Shown piece after piece: positions 41,738 to 50,095 of a stretch of DNA of 64,000 nucleotides. Below the pieces are notes generated by a model that did not search any database, was not told the origin of the DNA, and was given only the letters and a program-made list of their open reading frames with translations. The first letter of the stretch is position 1; each line of letters starts with the position of its first letter. Position numbers and translations under genes: made by a program. The DNA is from JAGOEY01 sp017997515 (GTDB lineage Bacteria > Pseudomonadota > Gammaproteobacteria > Burkholderiales > Burkholderiaceae_C). The stretch covers positions 4,092,001-4,156,000 of the forward strand of contig CP111109.1 of NCBI GenBank assembly GCA_026314275.1, read 5' to 3'.

Positions 41738-41904
41738 TAGGAGCCTGTCGGGCTTGGGGCGCCGAAAGCGAAAATCGGCCCCAGCGAGGACAGTTTTTGC
41801 CGGATTTGCAGGCCCATAGCCCCGCTATGGGTCAAAAAGACGGTGAAAAATGGACCGCTGCGGTCGATTTGCAGCCGGCGCTCCCCAAGCCCGACAGGCT
41901 CCTA
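41738..41904. mobile_element. MITE-like element with 23-bp terminal inverted repeats
   Basis: The ends read CTAGGAGCCTGTCGGGCTTG and, reversed, are identical for 23 bp (CTAGGAGCCTGTCGGGCTTG plus GGG), then continue with GCGCCG after a 2-nt indel. CTAG at both ends may be the target duplication or part of the repeat. The inside is about 120 bp with a CCCATAGCCCCGCTATGGG hairpin and no gene. It looks like a non-autonomous derivative of an insertion sequence; I cannot name the parent. Confidence 0.75.
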
Positions 41905-42091
41905 GGGTTCTCCCCAGCATCCAAGCGCCTCCCAGTTACAATGGCGGCGCTGGTGGGCGCATCCGTGCAGCCCACCACCGCACCGCCAAGGCTCCCCGGC
42001 GGTCAGCGGCCCCCTCTCCACCCTTGCCCACGACACACCGACCGCCGCGCCTTCGCCGCAGTCTCTGCCATGGACCACCTTCGCACCGCGA
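41905..42091 (+). promoter_or_regulatory. C-rich leader of the ABC-F gene
   Basis: TACAAT at 41937-41942 is a good -10 box without a clear -35. About 150 nt of C-rich sequence then separates it from the ATG, and holds no gene. Long leaders upstream of ABC-F genes are sometimes regulatory; no defined structure is visible to me. Confidence 0.35.
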
Positions 42092-44143
42092 ATGATCACC
42101 CTTAAAAATGTCGTGCTGCGCCGCAGCGCCAAAGTGCTGCTCGACAGCGCCTCCGTCACCATCAACCCCGGCGAAAAAGTCGGTCTGGTGGGCCGCAATG
42201 GTGCGGGCAAATCCACGCTGTTTGCGCTGCTGAACGGCACGCTGCACGAAGATGGCGGCGACTTTTATGTGCCGCCGCAATGGCGCCTGGCCCAAGTGGC
42301 CCAGGACATGCCCGAAACCGAACAAAGCGCGACCGAGTTCGTGATCGAAGGTGACACCAACCTGCTGGCCGCCCAGCAGGAAGTCACCGCGTCGGAGCTG
42401 ACCGACGACGGCGAACGGATGGCCAATGCGTATATGGCGCTGTTTGATGCGGGCTCGGGCGACGCACAGGCCCGTGCGCAGGCGCTGATCCTGGGCCTGG
42501 GTTTCAAAACGACCGAACTCGACAACCCGGTGAACAGCTTCTCCGGCGGCTGGCGCATGCGCCTGCAACTGGCGCGCGCGCTGATGTGCCCGTCCGATCT
42601 GATGCTGCTGGACGAACCCACCAACCACTTGGACTTGGACGCACTGGTGTGGCTGGAAGCCTGGCTGAAGCGCTACACCGGCACCATGCTGGTCATCAGC
42701 CATGACCGCGAATTCCTCGACGCCATCACCGACGTGACGGTGCACATTGAGTCTGCCAAGCTCAACCGCTACGGCGGCAACTACAGCAAGTTTGAAGACA
42801 TGCGTGCCGAGAAGATGGAGCAGCAGTCGGCATCGTTCAGCAAGCAGCAAGACAAGATTGCCCACCTGCAAAAGTTCATCTCGCGCTTCAAGGCCCAGGC
42901 CAGCAAAGCCAAACAGGCGCAGAGCCGGGTTAAGGCGCTGGACCGCATGGAAAAGATTGCGCCGCTGCTGGCCGAAGCCGAATTCACCTTCGAATTCAAG
43001 GAGCCTGCCAGCCTGCCCAACCCGATGCTGTCGATGTCGGACGCGACCTTCGGTTACCCACCTGCTGAGGACGCACCCGAAGGCACCGGCCCCACGGTTA
43101 TCGTGCAAAAGGTCAACAAATCGGTGCTGGCGGGCCAGCGCATCGGCATTCTGGGTGCCAACGGCCAGGGTAAATCGACCCTGGTGAAAACCGTGGCACG
43201 CGCCCTGACCCCGATCCAAGGCGAGATCCTGGAAGGCAAGGGCCTGAACATTGGTTACTTTGCCCAGCAAGAGCTTGACGTGTTACGCCCGGCCGACACC
43301 CCGTTGGAGCACATGATCTACCTGGTGAAAGAGCTCACGGCAGCCGGCAAACTGGGCAGCCAGGGCACGCGTGAGCAGGATTTGCGCAGCTTCCTGGGCA
43401 CCTTCAACTTCAGCGGCGACATGGTTAAACAGGCCGTGGGCAGCATGAGCGGCGGCGAAAAAGCCCGTCTGGTGCTGTGCATGATCGTCTGGCAGCGCCC
43501 CAACCTGCTGCTGCTGGACGAGCCCACCAACCACTTGGACCTGGCCACCCGCGAAGCGCTGGCGATGGCGCTCAACGAGTTTGAAGGCACCGTGATGCTG
43601 GTCAGCCATGACCGGGCCCTGCTGCGTTCGGTGTGTGACGAGTTTTGGATGGTGTCGCGTGGTGGTGTGGAGCCGTTTGACGGTGACCTGGACGACTACC
43701 AGAAGTACCTGCTGGACGAGTCGAAGCGACTGCGCGAAGAAGCCAAGAATGCCGACCGTGCGGCATCCGCTCCTAAAGCCATAGCAAACTCCGTCCATAA
43801 GAAGGACGTTCCAGCCCCTTCTGTGGCTGAAAAAACGGTCAAAATCCCGACCAAGGCGGAGGACACCCTCGACTACCGCAGCCAGCGCAAACAAGACGCC
43901 CAGTCGCGCCAGGGCCAGCAAGAGAAGACCCGCCCGCTCAAGAAAGAGCTGGAGCAGATCGACAAACGTATGACCGAACTGCAGACCACCAAAAACACGC
44001 TGGAAGAACGCCTGACCCAGCCCATGCCCCCAGCCGAAATTGCCGACAACGGCAAACGCCTGAAGGCCGCCACCGACGAAATCGCCAAGCTGGAAGAGCG
44101 CTGGTTGGAAGTGTCGTCCGAGCTGGAAGCACTGACGGCGTAA
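42092..44143 (+). CDS. ABC-F family ATPase (YheS-like)
   Basis: A 683-aa duplicated ATPase acting on ribosomes, without membrane segments. The two Walker A motifs are GLVGRNGAGKSTL (about 30) and GILGANGQGKSTL (about 352). Signatures SFSGGWRMRLQLARAL and SMSGGEKARLVLCMIV, and two DEPTNHLDL Walker B motifs are intact. The inter-domain P-site linker is rich in Lys/Gln (about 240-300). The C-terminal coiled-coil (about 590-680) resembles YheS/Uup. Residues about 560-582 may derive from a repeat (see finding). Confidence 0.93.
   Translation: MITLKNVVLRRSAKVLLDSASVTINPGEKVGLVGRNGAGKSTLFALLNGTLHEDGGDFYVPPQWRLAQVAQDMPETEQSATEFVIEGDTNLLAAQQEVTASELTDDGERMANAYMALFDAGSGDAQARAQALILGLGFKTTELDNPVNSFSGGWRMRLQLARALMCPSDLMLLDEPTNHLDLDALVWLEAWLKRYTGTMLVISHDREFLDAITDVTVHIESAKLNRYGGNYSKFEDMRAEKMEQQSASFSKQQDKIAHLQKFISRFKAQASKAKQAQSRVKALDRMEKIAPLLAEAEFTFEFKEPASLPNPMLSMSDATFGYPPAEDAPEGTGPTVIVQKVNKSVLAGQRIGILGANGQGKSTLVKTVARALTPIQGEILEGKGLNIGYFAQQELDVLRPADTPLEHMIYLVKELTAAGKLGSQGTREQDLRSFLGTFNFSGDMVKQAVGSMSGGEKARLVLCMIVWQRPNLLLLDEPTNHLDLATREALAMALNEFEGTVMLVSHDRALLRSVCDEFWMVSRGGVEPFDGDLDDYQKYLLDESKRLREEAKNADRAASAPKAIANSVHKKDVPAPSVAEKTVKIPTKAEDTLDYRSQRKQDAQSRQGQQEKTRPLKKELEQIDKRMTELQTTKNTLEERLTQPMPPAEIADNGKRLKAATDEIAKLEERWLEVSSELEALTA
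43768..43836 (-). repeat. Possible decayed family-1 repeat inside the ABC-F gene
   Basis: Read on the minus strand: GGGGCTGGAACGTCC, TTATGGACGGAG, TTTGCTATGG. The order matches the family but with many differences. It encodes a low-complexity Ala/Lys/Val linker before the C-terminal coiled-coil. Confidence 0.3.
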
Positions 44144-44216
44144 GGGCCTACGCCGGGGCGCGGCTACCTGCGTTAAGGTGCTGTTTTTCCAGCAACTTTG
44201 GCAAAGGACTCCCCAC

Positions 44217-44750
44217 ATGCCCACCGCGCTCCAACTGGCCCAAGGCGACCCTGCACTGGAGGCCGCCGTGCGCCGCAGCCGCACCCTGCTAAACCGGCGC
44301 GGGCTGGTGGCTGCAGCGGGTGGTTTTGTGCCAGTGCCAGGGGTGGACTGGGCTGTAAATGCGGCGCTCTTGTCCCGCCTGATCCCGAAAATCAACGCCG
44401 AGTTTGGCCTCGACACTGCGCAGTTGGAGCAACTCAACCCGCACAAGCGTGAACAAGTGCAAAAGGCGGTGAACATCGTGGGCACGGTGCTGGTGGGCAA
44501 GCTGCTCACGCGTGAACTCATCATGGCCGCCAGCCGCCAGATTGGCATGCGGATCACCGTCCAACAGGCCGCCAAATACGTGCCGCTGGCCGGCCAGGCC
44601 GTGTCGGCGCTGATTGGCTACAGCGCGCTGCGCTACATCGGTGAGCAGCACATCAAGGACTGCGTGAAGGTAGCGCAGACAGTGCCCGGCCTGTTGCCAG
44701 CGCCCACGCCTGCAGTGCGGCCCCCCAAGCAGCGCAGCACAGCGGGCTAA
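44217..44750 (+). CDS. DUF697-like hypothetical protein
   Basis: A 177-aa protein with the pattern GLVAAAGGFVPVPGVDWAVN (about residues 30-49), a helical TRELIMAASRQIGMRITVQQ segment, and the glycine/alanine-rich YVPLAGQAVSALIGYSALRYIG. This resembles DUF697/EcsC-type membrane-associated proteins, often linked to GTPases or stress. The start at 44217 is chosen by reading-frame fit; no strong ribosome-binding site. The C-terminus is Pro-rich. No partner nearby; function unknown. Confidence 0.6.
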   Translation: MPTALQLAQGDPALEAAVRRSRTLLNRRGLVAAAGGFVPVPGVDWAVNAALLSRLIPKINAEFGLDTAQLEQLNPHKREQVQKAVNIVGTVLVGKLLTRELIMAASRQIGMRITVQQAAKYVPLAGQAVSALIGYSALRYIGEQHIKDCVKVAQTVPGLLPAPTPAVRPPKQRSTAG

Positions 44751-44809
44751 CTCTCATGAATGATGACTCCCCGGATGATGAAACACTCCGCGTGAGGTAG
44801 GCACGCCCC

Positions 44810-44897
44810 TTCCAGAGATGCCGTGGAACTGGCTCTGCCAGGCCACTGGCATCGCCCCCTTGAGGGGGAAAGCGCCAAAGGCGCTTCGGGGGTGTTT
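44810..44897 (+). repeat. Family-2 dispersed repeat, copy B
   Basis: CCGTGGAACTGGCTCTGCCA, GGCCACTGGCATCG and CCCCCTTGAGGGGG match copy A. It continues into AGCGCCAAAGGCGCTTCGGG, a short hairpin that may end either flanking convergent gene. Confidence 0.75.
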
Positions 44898-44901
44898 CAC
44901 A

Positions 44902-45555
44902 TCAAACGCGCCCAGGTTCGGGCAGTTCCACTGCCACCAGACGCCAGCCCCACAGGCCGTCGCGGCGGAAGATCAGGGCGCCAGGCTCACGCGGCACACC
45001 CACACGCACCTTGGACCAGCCCTGGTACGACACCCGTACGTCACGCGCACGGCTGCGTGCCTGTGCCATGTCCACGGACGGGGCACCTTGCGCCTGTGGG
45101 CTCTCGGGTGGTGAAGGCAAGGCAGGGGCTGCCTGAGGGGCTTGTGGCTGCGGTTGTGCCTGAGGGGCTGGTGCCTGTGGCAAGGATGGCAACTGCGGCA
45201 CTTGCTGCGCCAACTGCTGGAGTGAACCGTTGTTATCCATCAGCATCATCACCCCTTCGGGCGTGACCAGGTTGTCCACCATCTGGTTGGCAGCCACTAT
45301 TGCCAGCCGCTGGCCCAGGTCACCCAGCACGCCACTGGAGGGTGGTGGCGTGATGGCCGCCATGTGGTCCATCACCTTTTCGCGGATGTTTTCGCGCAGC
45401 ACCGGAAAGTCCACATAACGCGACACCGCCTCGGCGTCGTTGCGCTCCACCGCACGGTGGATGGAATACAGCGCAATGTAGGGCGTGCTGTAGAAGGCCA
45501 CGGCCGCAACGGCCAGAAGCAGCACCACGCCCCCGATCTTGTATTTTTTTTGCAT
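44902..45555 (-). CDS. DUF2939 membrane-anchored protein
   Basis: A 217-aa protein with one N-terminal membrane segment (residues 6-28, GGVVLLLAVAAVAFYSTPYI) and a periplasmic DUF2939-like domain (YSIHRAVERNDAEAVSRYVD). A Pro/Gln/Ala-rich linker (about 130-165) precedes a C-terminal strand region (VSYQGWSKVRVGV and FRRDGLWGWRLVAVEL). ATG 45555 follows CGGAGC. DUF2939 proteins are small envelope-linked proteins of unknown function. Confidence 0.8.
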   Translation of the reverse strand: MQKKYKIGGVVLLLAVAAVAFYSTPYIALYSIHRAVERNDAEAVSRYVDFPVLRENIREKVMDHMAAITPPPSSGVLGDLGQRLAIVAANQMVDNLVTPEGVMMLMDNNGSLQQLAQQVPQLPSLPQAPAPQAQPQPQAPQAAPALPSPPESPQAQGAPSVDMAQARSRARDVRVSYQGWSKVRVGVPREPGALIFRRDGLWGWRLVAVELPEPGRV

Positions 45556-45583
45556 GCAAGCTCCGTTGGGTTTGAAATACGAA

Positions 45584-45646
45584 AGAAATGTAGCTCTAGC
45601 GCACAATGGACGTGCGCATATAGCTACTAAAAATATAGCAAATCAA
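45584..45646 (+). repeat. Family-1 dispersed repeat (clear copy)
   Basis: TAGCTCTAGCGCACAATG, GACGTGCGCATATAGC, TACTAAAAATATAGCA. Both hairpins (GCGCAC/GTGCGC and GCTA...TAGC) are evident. It lies between two minus-strand genes. Confidence 0.8.
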
Positions 45647-45656
45647 ATAAAGCGGC

Positions 45657-46853
45657 TTACAGCGCCTGCCCCAACCGCGCCACCCCTTCTTCGATCTTCG
45701 CCACATCGGCCGTGGCAAAACTCAGGCGCAGCGTGGCGTGGTCGGGGTTGGCAGCGTAGAACGGCGCGCCGGGCACAAAGGCCACGTTCTTTTCGATCGC
45801 ACGTTTCGCCAGCACACCACCGTCGTTGACTTTGCCACCCGCACCGGTCAGGCGTGCCCAGAAGAACAGGCCGCCCTGTGGCTGCACAAATTCCACCGCA
45901 TCACCCAACTCGCGGCGCAGCGCGTTGCCCATGGCCTGCGCACGTTCGGCATACACCTTGCGCACGTTGGCCAGGGTAGCGGGCATACGCCCCGCTTTCA
46001 GGTACTGCGCGGCGGTGGCCTGGGCGAAGGTGCTGGTGTGGGCGTCGCTGAACTGTTTACACATCGTGGCCTTGGCCAACAACTCGGCGGGGGCGATCAT
46101 CCAGCCCACCCGCAGGCCGGGGCTCAGCACCTTGCTCAGGCTGCCGCAGTGGGCAATCCATTCGCGGCTGCCGGGCACGGTGGCGCTCAGGGCCAGGATG
46201 CTGGGAGGTGGCGCTTCGCCAAAGTACAGGTCGCCGTAGGGGTCGTCTTCGACGACCAGGGTCTGGTACTTCACGGCCAGCTCCAGCACGCGTTTGCGGC
46301 GCTCCAGGCTCAGCATGGCGCCGCTGGGGTTGCCGAAGGTGGGGATCAGGTACACAAACTTGGGCTTGTGTTCGGCAATGAGTTTTTCAAGCTGGTCGGT
46401 GTCCACGCCATTGGCGTCCACCGGTGCGCTGACCAGTTCGGCACCGTACAGGCGGAAACACTGGATGGTGGCCAGAAAGGTCGGGCCTTCCACAATCACC
46501 TTGTCGCCGGGGCTGATCATGGTTTTGCCCAGCAGGTCCAGCGCCTGCTGGCTGCCGGTGGTGACGATCAAATCTTCGGGCTTCAGCGCCTGTACACCTT
46601 TGGTGGCCATAAATGCGGCCAGTTGCTCACGCAAAGGGTTGTAGCCCTCGGTAGCACCGTACTGCAATGCACCGCCTGGCTCTTGGGCCAGCGCGGCGTT
46701 CACGGCTTCGGAAATACCCGCCACGTCGAACATGGCGCTGTCGGGAAAGCCGCCGGCAAAACTGATGATGCCGGGTTTGCCCAGCAGCTTGAACAGTTCA
46801 CGGATGGCAGAGGTTTCAACGTTGTTGAGGCGGTCGGCAAATTGCAAAGGCAT
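45657..46853 (-). CDS. PLP-dependent aminotransferase (LysN/2-aminoadipate type)
   Basis: A 398-aa fold-type I aminotransferase. Features: ISFAGGFPDSAMF (substrate arm, residues 30-42), LQYGATEGYNPLREQLA, VEDDPYGDLYF, and the PLP-binding lysine in CGSLSKVLSPGLRVGWM (about residue 239). The family covers 2-aminoadipate, kynurenine and branched-chain aromatic transaminases; the substrate cannot be fixed. It is divergent from nth with 98 bp between the start codons. Confidence 0.9.
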   Translation of the reverse strand: MPLQFADRLNNVETSAIRELFKLLGKPGIISFAGGFPDSAMFDVAGISEAVNAALAQEPGGALQYGATEGYNPLREQLAAFMATKGVQALKPEDLIVTTGSQQALDLLGKTMISPGDKVIVEGPTFLATIQCFRLYGAELVSAPVDANGVDTDQLEKLIAEHKPKFVYLIPTFGNPSGAMLSLERRKRVLELAVKYQTLVVEDDPYGDLYFGEAPPPSILALSATVPGSREWIAHCGSLSKVLSPGLRVGWMIAPAELLAKATMCKQFSDAHTSTFAQATAAQYLKAGRMPATLANVRKVYAERAQAMGNALRRELGDAVEFVQPQGGLFFWARLTGAGGKVNDGGVLAKRAIEKNVAFVPGAPFYAANPDHATLRLSFATADVAKIEEGVARLGQAL

Positions 46854-46951
46854 GGGATAAGTCTCTTATGTCAATGCGCCATTGTCGCCAATCTGAAAAA
46901 GAGGCAAATGGCAGCACGGAGCCGCTACACGAGGCTCTTAAACTACCCGGC

Positions 46952-47593
46952 ATGAAAGCCGCCGCTATCGAAGCCTTCTTCGCCACCCTGAAGGCCGCAA
47001 ACCCCCAGCCCAACACCGAACTCGAATACACCAGTGTGTTTGAACTGCTGGCTGCCGTGCTGCTGTCGGCGCAGGCCACCGACGTAGGCGTGAACAAGGC
47101 CACGCGCCGCCTGTACCCGGTGGCCAATACGCCGCAGGCCATTCTGGATCTGGGCCTGGAGGGGCTGGAGAGTTACATCAAGACCATCGGCCTGTACCAC
47201 AGCAAGGCCCGCCACCTGCTGGAGACCTGCCGCATGCTGGTGGAGTTGCACGGGGGCCAGGTGCCACGCACCCGCGAGGCGCTGGAGGCCCTGCCCGGCG
47301 TGGGGCGCAAAACCGCGAATGTGGTGCTGAACGTGGCCTTTGGTGAGCCCACCATGGCGGTGGACACCCACATCTTCCGTGTGGGCAACCGCACGGGTCT
47401 GGCGCCGGGCAAGACGCCACTGGATGTGGAAAAAGGCCTGCTCAAACGTATACCGCCCGCCTACATGGTGGACGCCCACCACTGGCTGATCCTGCATGGG
47501 CGTTATGTGTGCCAGGCGCGCAAGCCGCTGTGCTGGCAATGTGCTGTGGCACCATACTGCGGGTACCAGCCCAAGACCGCATCGCCGCACTGA
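46952..47593 (+). CDS. nth: Endonuclease III
   Basis: Base-excision DNA glycosylase/AP lyase (213 aa) for oxidised pyrimidines. Catalytic Lys lies in the hairpin motif LPGVGRKTANVVLN and the catalytic Asp in MAVDTHIFRV. The 4Fe-4S cluster ligands at the C-terminus follow C-X6-C-X2-C-X5-C (CQARKPLCWQCAVAPYC). The ATG at 46952 gives the normal length; the frame is open upstream. Confidence 0.97.
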   Translation: MKAAAIEAFFATLKAANPQPNTELEYTSVFELLAAVLLSAQATDVGVNKATRRLYPVANTPQAILDLGLEGLESYIKTIGLYHSKARHLLETCRMLVELHGGQVPRTREALEALPGVGRKTANVVLNVAFGEPTMAVDTHIFRVGNRTGLAPGKTPLDVEKGLLKRIPPAYMVDAHHWLILHGRYVCQARKPLCWQCAVAPYCGYQPKTASPH

Positions 47594-47638
47594 AGCGCTG
47601 TCGTTTTCCGCCCCGCCGCCCTCCGTCCCACTGCATCC

Positions 47639-48793
47639 ATGGCCACACTCGACCCCCGCTCCATCGTCGTCCTGGCAGGCCTTATCAGCCTGATGATGGC
47701 GCTGGTGCTTTTTTTCATGCGGCGCAGTTACCCGGTGGCAATTGGCGGCTTGCGGGAATGGACAGCAGCGCCTTTTTTCTTCTTTGGCAGTTCCGTTTTT
47801 TTCGGCCTGCGCGGCGCCATTCCCGATGTGCTCAGCATTGTGCTGGCCAACCTGCTGCTCTACACCGGCACAGTACTGTCGTACATGGGCAGCAGGCGTT
47901 TTTTTGGCAAGCCGCCGCGGGTTCTGCCATGGGCTGCGCTGGGAGGCTTGCTGCTCATCACGCTGGTGTGGTGGAGCCACTTCACGCCCAGCTTTACCCA
48001 GCGCCTCCTGTTTGCCAACGCGTCTTTTTTGCTGGTGTATGCCTTCCACATCCAGCTCTACCTGCGCCAGAAGCGGCTCAGTTTCTCTGGTCGGTTCATG
48101 CTGGTGATTCTGTCCGTCCAGATCTTTGCGCTGCTGGGGCGGATGGTGTCGGTCGGTACGGGTGCCGCCGTGAGCGACTTGCTGGAACCCGATTTCTGGC
48201 AGAACCTCTATATCGCCACCTACAGTTTCACGACCCTGTCACTCTCCATTGGGGCCATCCTGATGGCCACCGATGCGGTGCGTGCAGAGTTTCAGCATCT
48301 GCTGGCGCATGACGCACTCACCGGCGCACTGAGCCGCACAGCGCTCATACACGCCAGCAAACGGGAACTCAGGCGCTGCCGACGCCATGGCCGCACCATG
48401 GCCCTGCTGTTGATCGACCTGGACCATTTCAAGAAAATCAACGACACCTATGGCCACCAGGTGGGCGACCAGGTGCTGGTGGACTTTGTCCAGCGCACCC
48501 AAACCCAGCTGCGAACACATGACCACATTGGCCGTTACGGTGGTGAAGAGTTTCTGGTGTTGCTGCCCGAAACCTCCCTGAAAGCAGCAAGCCTGGTCGC
48601 CGAACGTATCCGCGCCTGCGTGGCGACCCCGCTCGACGGGTTGCCCGCCTACACCATCAGTACCGGCATCGCCTGCACGGAAGAAGACCAGGAGAATGAC
48701 ACCGTAGACACCCTGATCGCCCGGGCAGACAAATCGATGTACAGAGCCAAGGCGTCCGGGCGCAACCGCACCGTCTGGCAGGCATTGATGTAA
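47639..48793 (+). CDS. Membrane-bound diguanylate cyclase (GGDEF)
   Basis: A 384-aa protein with seven predicted transmembrane helices in residues 1-210 and a cytoplasmic GGDEF domain (about 220-384). The active site is GGEEF at 301-305, a functional variant, and the inhibitory I-site RxxD (RTHD, 292-295) lies exactly five residues before it, so product inhibition is expected. The metal-site Asp is in LLIDLDHFKKINDTYGH. It should make cyclic di-GMP; the signal sensed by the membrane part is unknown. Starts 45 bp after nth. Confidence 0.92.
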   Translation: MATLDPRSIVVLAGLISLMMALVLFFMRRSYPVAIGGLREWTAAPFFFFGSSVFFGLRGAIPDVLSIVLANLLLYTGTVLSYMGSRRFFGKPPRVLPWAALGGLLLITLVWWSHFTPSFTQRLLFANASFLLVYAFHIQLYLRQKRLSFSGRFMLVILSVQIFALLGRMVSVGTGAAVSDLLEPDFWQNLYIATYSFTTLSLSIGAILMATDAVRAEFQHLLAHDALTGALSRTALIHASKRELRRCRRHGRTMALLLIDLDHFKKINDTYGHQVGDQVLVDFVQRTQTQLRTHDHIGRYGGEEFLVLLPETSLKAASLVAERIRACVATPLDGLPAYTISTGIACTEEDQENDTVDTLIARADKSMYRAKASGRNRTVWQALM

Positions 48794-48794
48794 A

Positions 48795-48906
48795 CCCCCA
48801 GGCTTCGCTTCGCTCTCGCCCCCTTGTAGGGGGACTCCTCCAGCGACCTGGCCCTTCGTCAGGCTCAGGACAGGCCAAGGCCAGTTTCGCGGTGTCTGCT
48901 GGAAGG
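48795..48906 (-). repeat. Family-2 dispersed repeat, copy C (inverted, with insert)
   Basis: On the minus strand: CCAGCAGACACCGCGAAACT, GGCCTTGGCC, an insert with CCTGAGCCTGACGAAGGGCC, then CCCCCTACAAGGGGGCGAGA. It matches copies A and B except for the insert. It lies between convergent genes, where a terminator would be expected. Confidence 0.7.
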
Positions 48907-48920
48907 GTCTGTGCGCGTCC

Positions 48921-49973
48921 TTAAGAACTCTGTTGGCTTGCCACCCCGGAGGACGCAAAACTGGCCATGTCCCGCAGCACCGTGCAGGCCGACGCCAGCA
49001 ACGGCCAGGCCAAGGCCGCACCCGAGCCCTCGCCCAGGCGCAAGCCCAGGTCCAGCAGGGGCCGCGCGCCCAGATGGTCCAGCATCAGGCCATGCCCGCG
49101 CTCACCGGACCGGTGGGCAAACACACAGCGCTGCAGCACCAAAGGTTGCAGCGCATGCGCCACCAGCACGGCGGCGGTGGTGATGAAGCCATCCACCAGC
49201 ACCACCCGGCGTTCGCGGGCCGCCTGCAGCACCACGCCCACCAGAGTGGCCACCTCGAACCCACCGAATGCAGCCAGCGCGTCCAGCGGCGCAGTGGCCT
49301 GCGCGTGCAGGGCCAGCACCTCCCCCAGAATGGCCACCTTGCGCAGCACGGCAGCGTCGTCGAGCCCGGTGCCCGCCCCGGTGCAGTCGGCAATGGGCAG
49401 ACCCGCCAGCCGCGCCAACAGCATCGACGCCACCGAGGTGTTGCCAATACCCATCTCGCCCAGCAGCACCACATTGCCCGGCAGGCTGCGCACCAGGTCC
49501 TGGCCGTGGGTGATGGCCTGCTGGCACTGCACCATGCTCATGGCGGGCCCGGCAGACGCATCGGCCGTGCCCTGCGCCAACTTGCGCACCACCAGGCCCG
49601 GGCGCGGGGCAAAGTCGTGCCGTACGCCGCAGTCCACCACCGTCAAAGCCAGCCCGTGCTGGCGCGCCAACACACTCACCGCCGCGCCACCGGACAGAAA
49701 GTTCTCCACCATCTGCCAGGTCACATCACTCGGGTACGCCGAAACGCCCCGTGTGGCCAGCCCATGGTCGGCGGCACAGACCAGCATCTGCGGCTGCAGG
49801 AGATGGGGCTGGTCGGTGCCGAGGATCAGGCCCAGTTGCAAGGCCAGTGGCTCCAACCGCCCAAGGGAGCCGAGTGGTTTTGTTTTGGTGTCCAGCTGGT
49901 GCTGGAGTCGTTGCGCCAAGGTGGCGTCACTGATGTCAGTAATGTCAAAAGTGGGGAAAGTTTGCGGGGCCAT
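48921..49973 (-). CDS. cobT: Nicotinate-nucleotide-dimethylbenzimidazole phosphoribosyltransferase
   Basis: Enzyme of cobalamin lower-ligand activation (350 aa): NaMN plus dimethylbenzimidazole gives alpha-ribazole phosphate. Typical segments are TKPLGSLGRLEPLALQLG, VCAADHGLATRGVSAYPSDV, LLGEMGIGNTSVASML and the catalytic glutamate in RLGEGSGAALAWPL. The start at 49973 gives the standard length; the frame is open further upstream in sequence shared with rhlE. It is alone, 2.7 kb from cobQ, and no cobalamin riboswitch is visible upstream. Confidence 0.96.
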   Translation of the reverse strand: MAPQTFPTFDITDISDATLAQRLQHQLDTKTKPLGSLGRLEPLALQLGLILGTDQPHLLQPQMLVCAADHGLATRGVSAYPSDVTWQMVENFLSGGAAVSVLARQHGLALTVVDCGVRHDFAPRPGLVVRKLAQGTADASAGPAMSMVQCQQAITHGQDLVRSLPGNVVLLGEMGIGNTSVASMLLARLAGLPIADCTGAGTGLDDAAVLRKVAILGEVLALHAQATAPLDALAAFGGFEVATLVGVVLQAARERRVVLVDGFITTAAVLVAHALQPLVLQRCVFAHRSGERGHGLMLDHLGARPLLDLGLRLGEGSGAALAWPLLASACTVLRDMASFASSGVASQQSS

Positions 49974-50095
49974 AGCAGTTGGGGGACTCAAAAAAAGCGG
50001 CATACAGGGTGAACACGGTATTCTCTGCGCATACCATGTGCGCCCTGCGCGCGCAGCCCCTGATCCCCAACAAGCTCCCGAAGCCCCCTTTTTCC

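Noticed and set aside
41797..42105. Plus-strand frame covering the MITE and ABC-F leader
   Set aside because: It spans the terminal repeat and a C-rich leader and resembles no protein; composition is Pro/Arg/His-biased.
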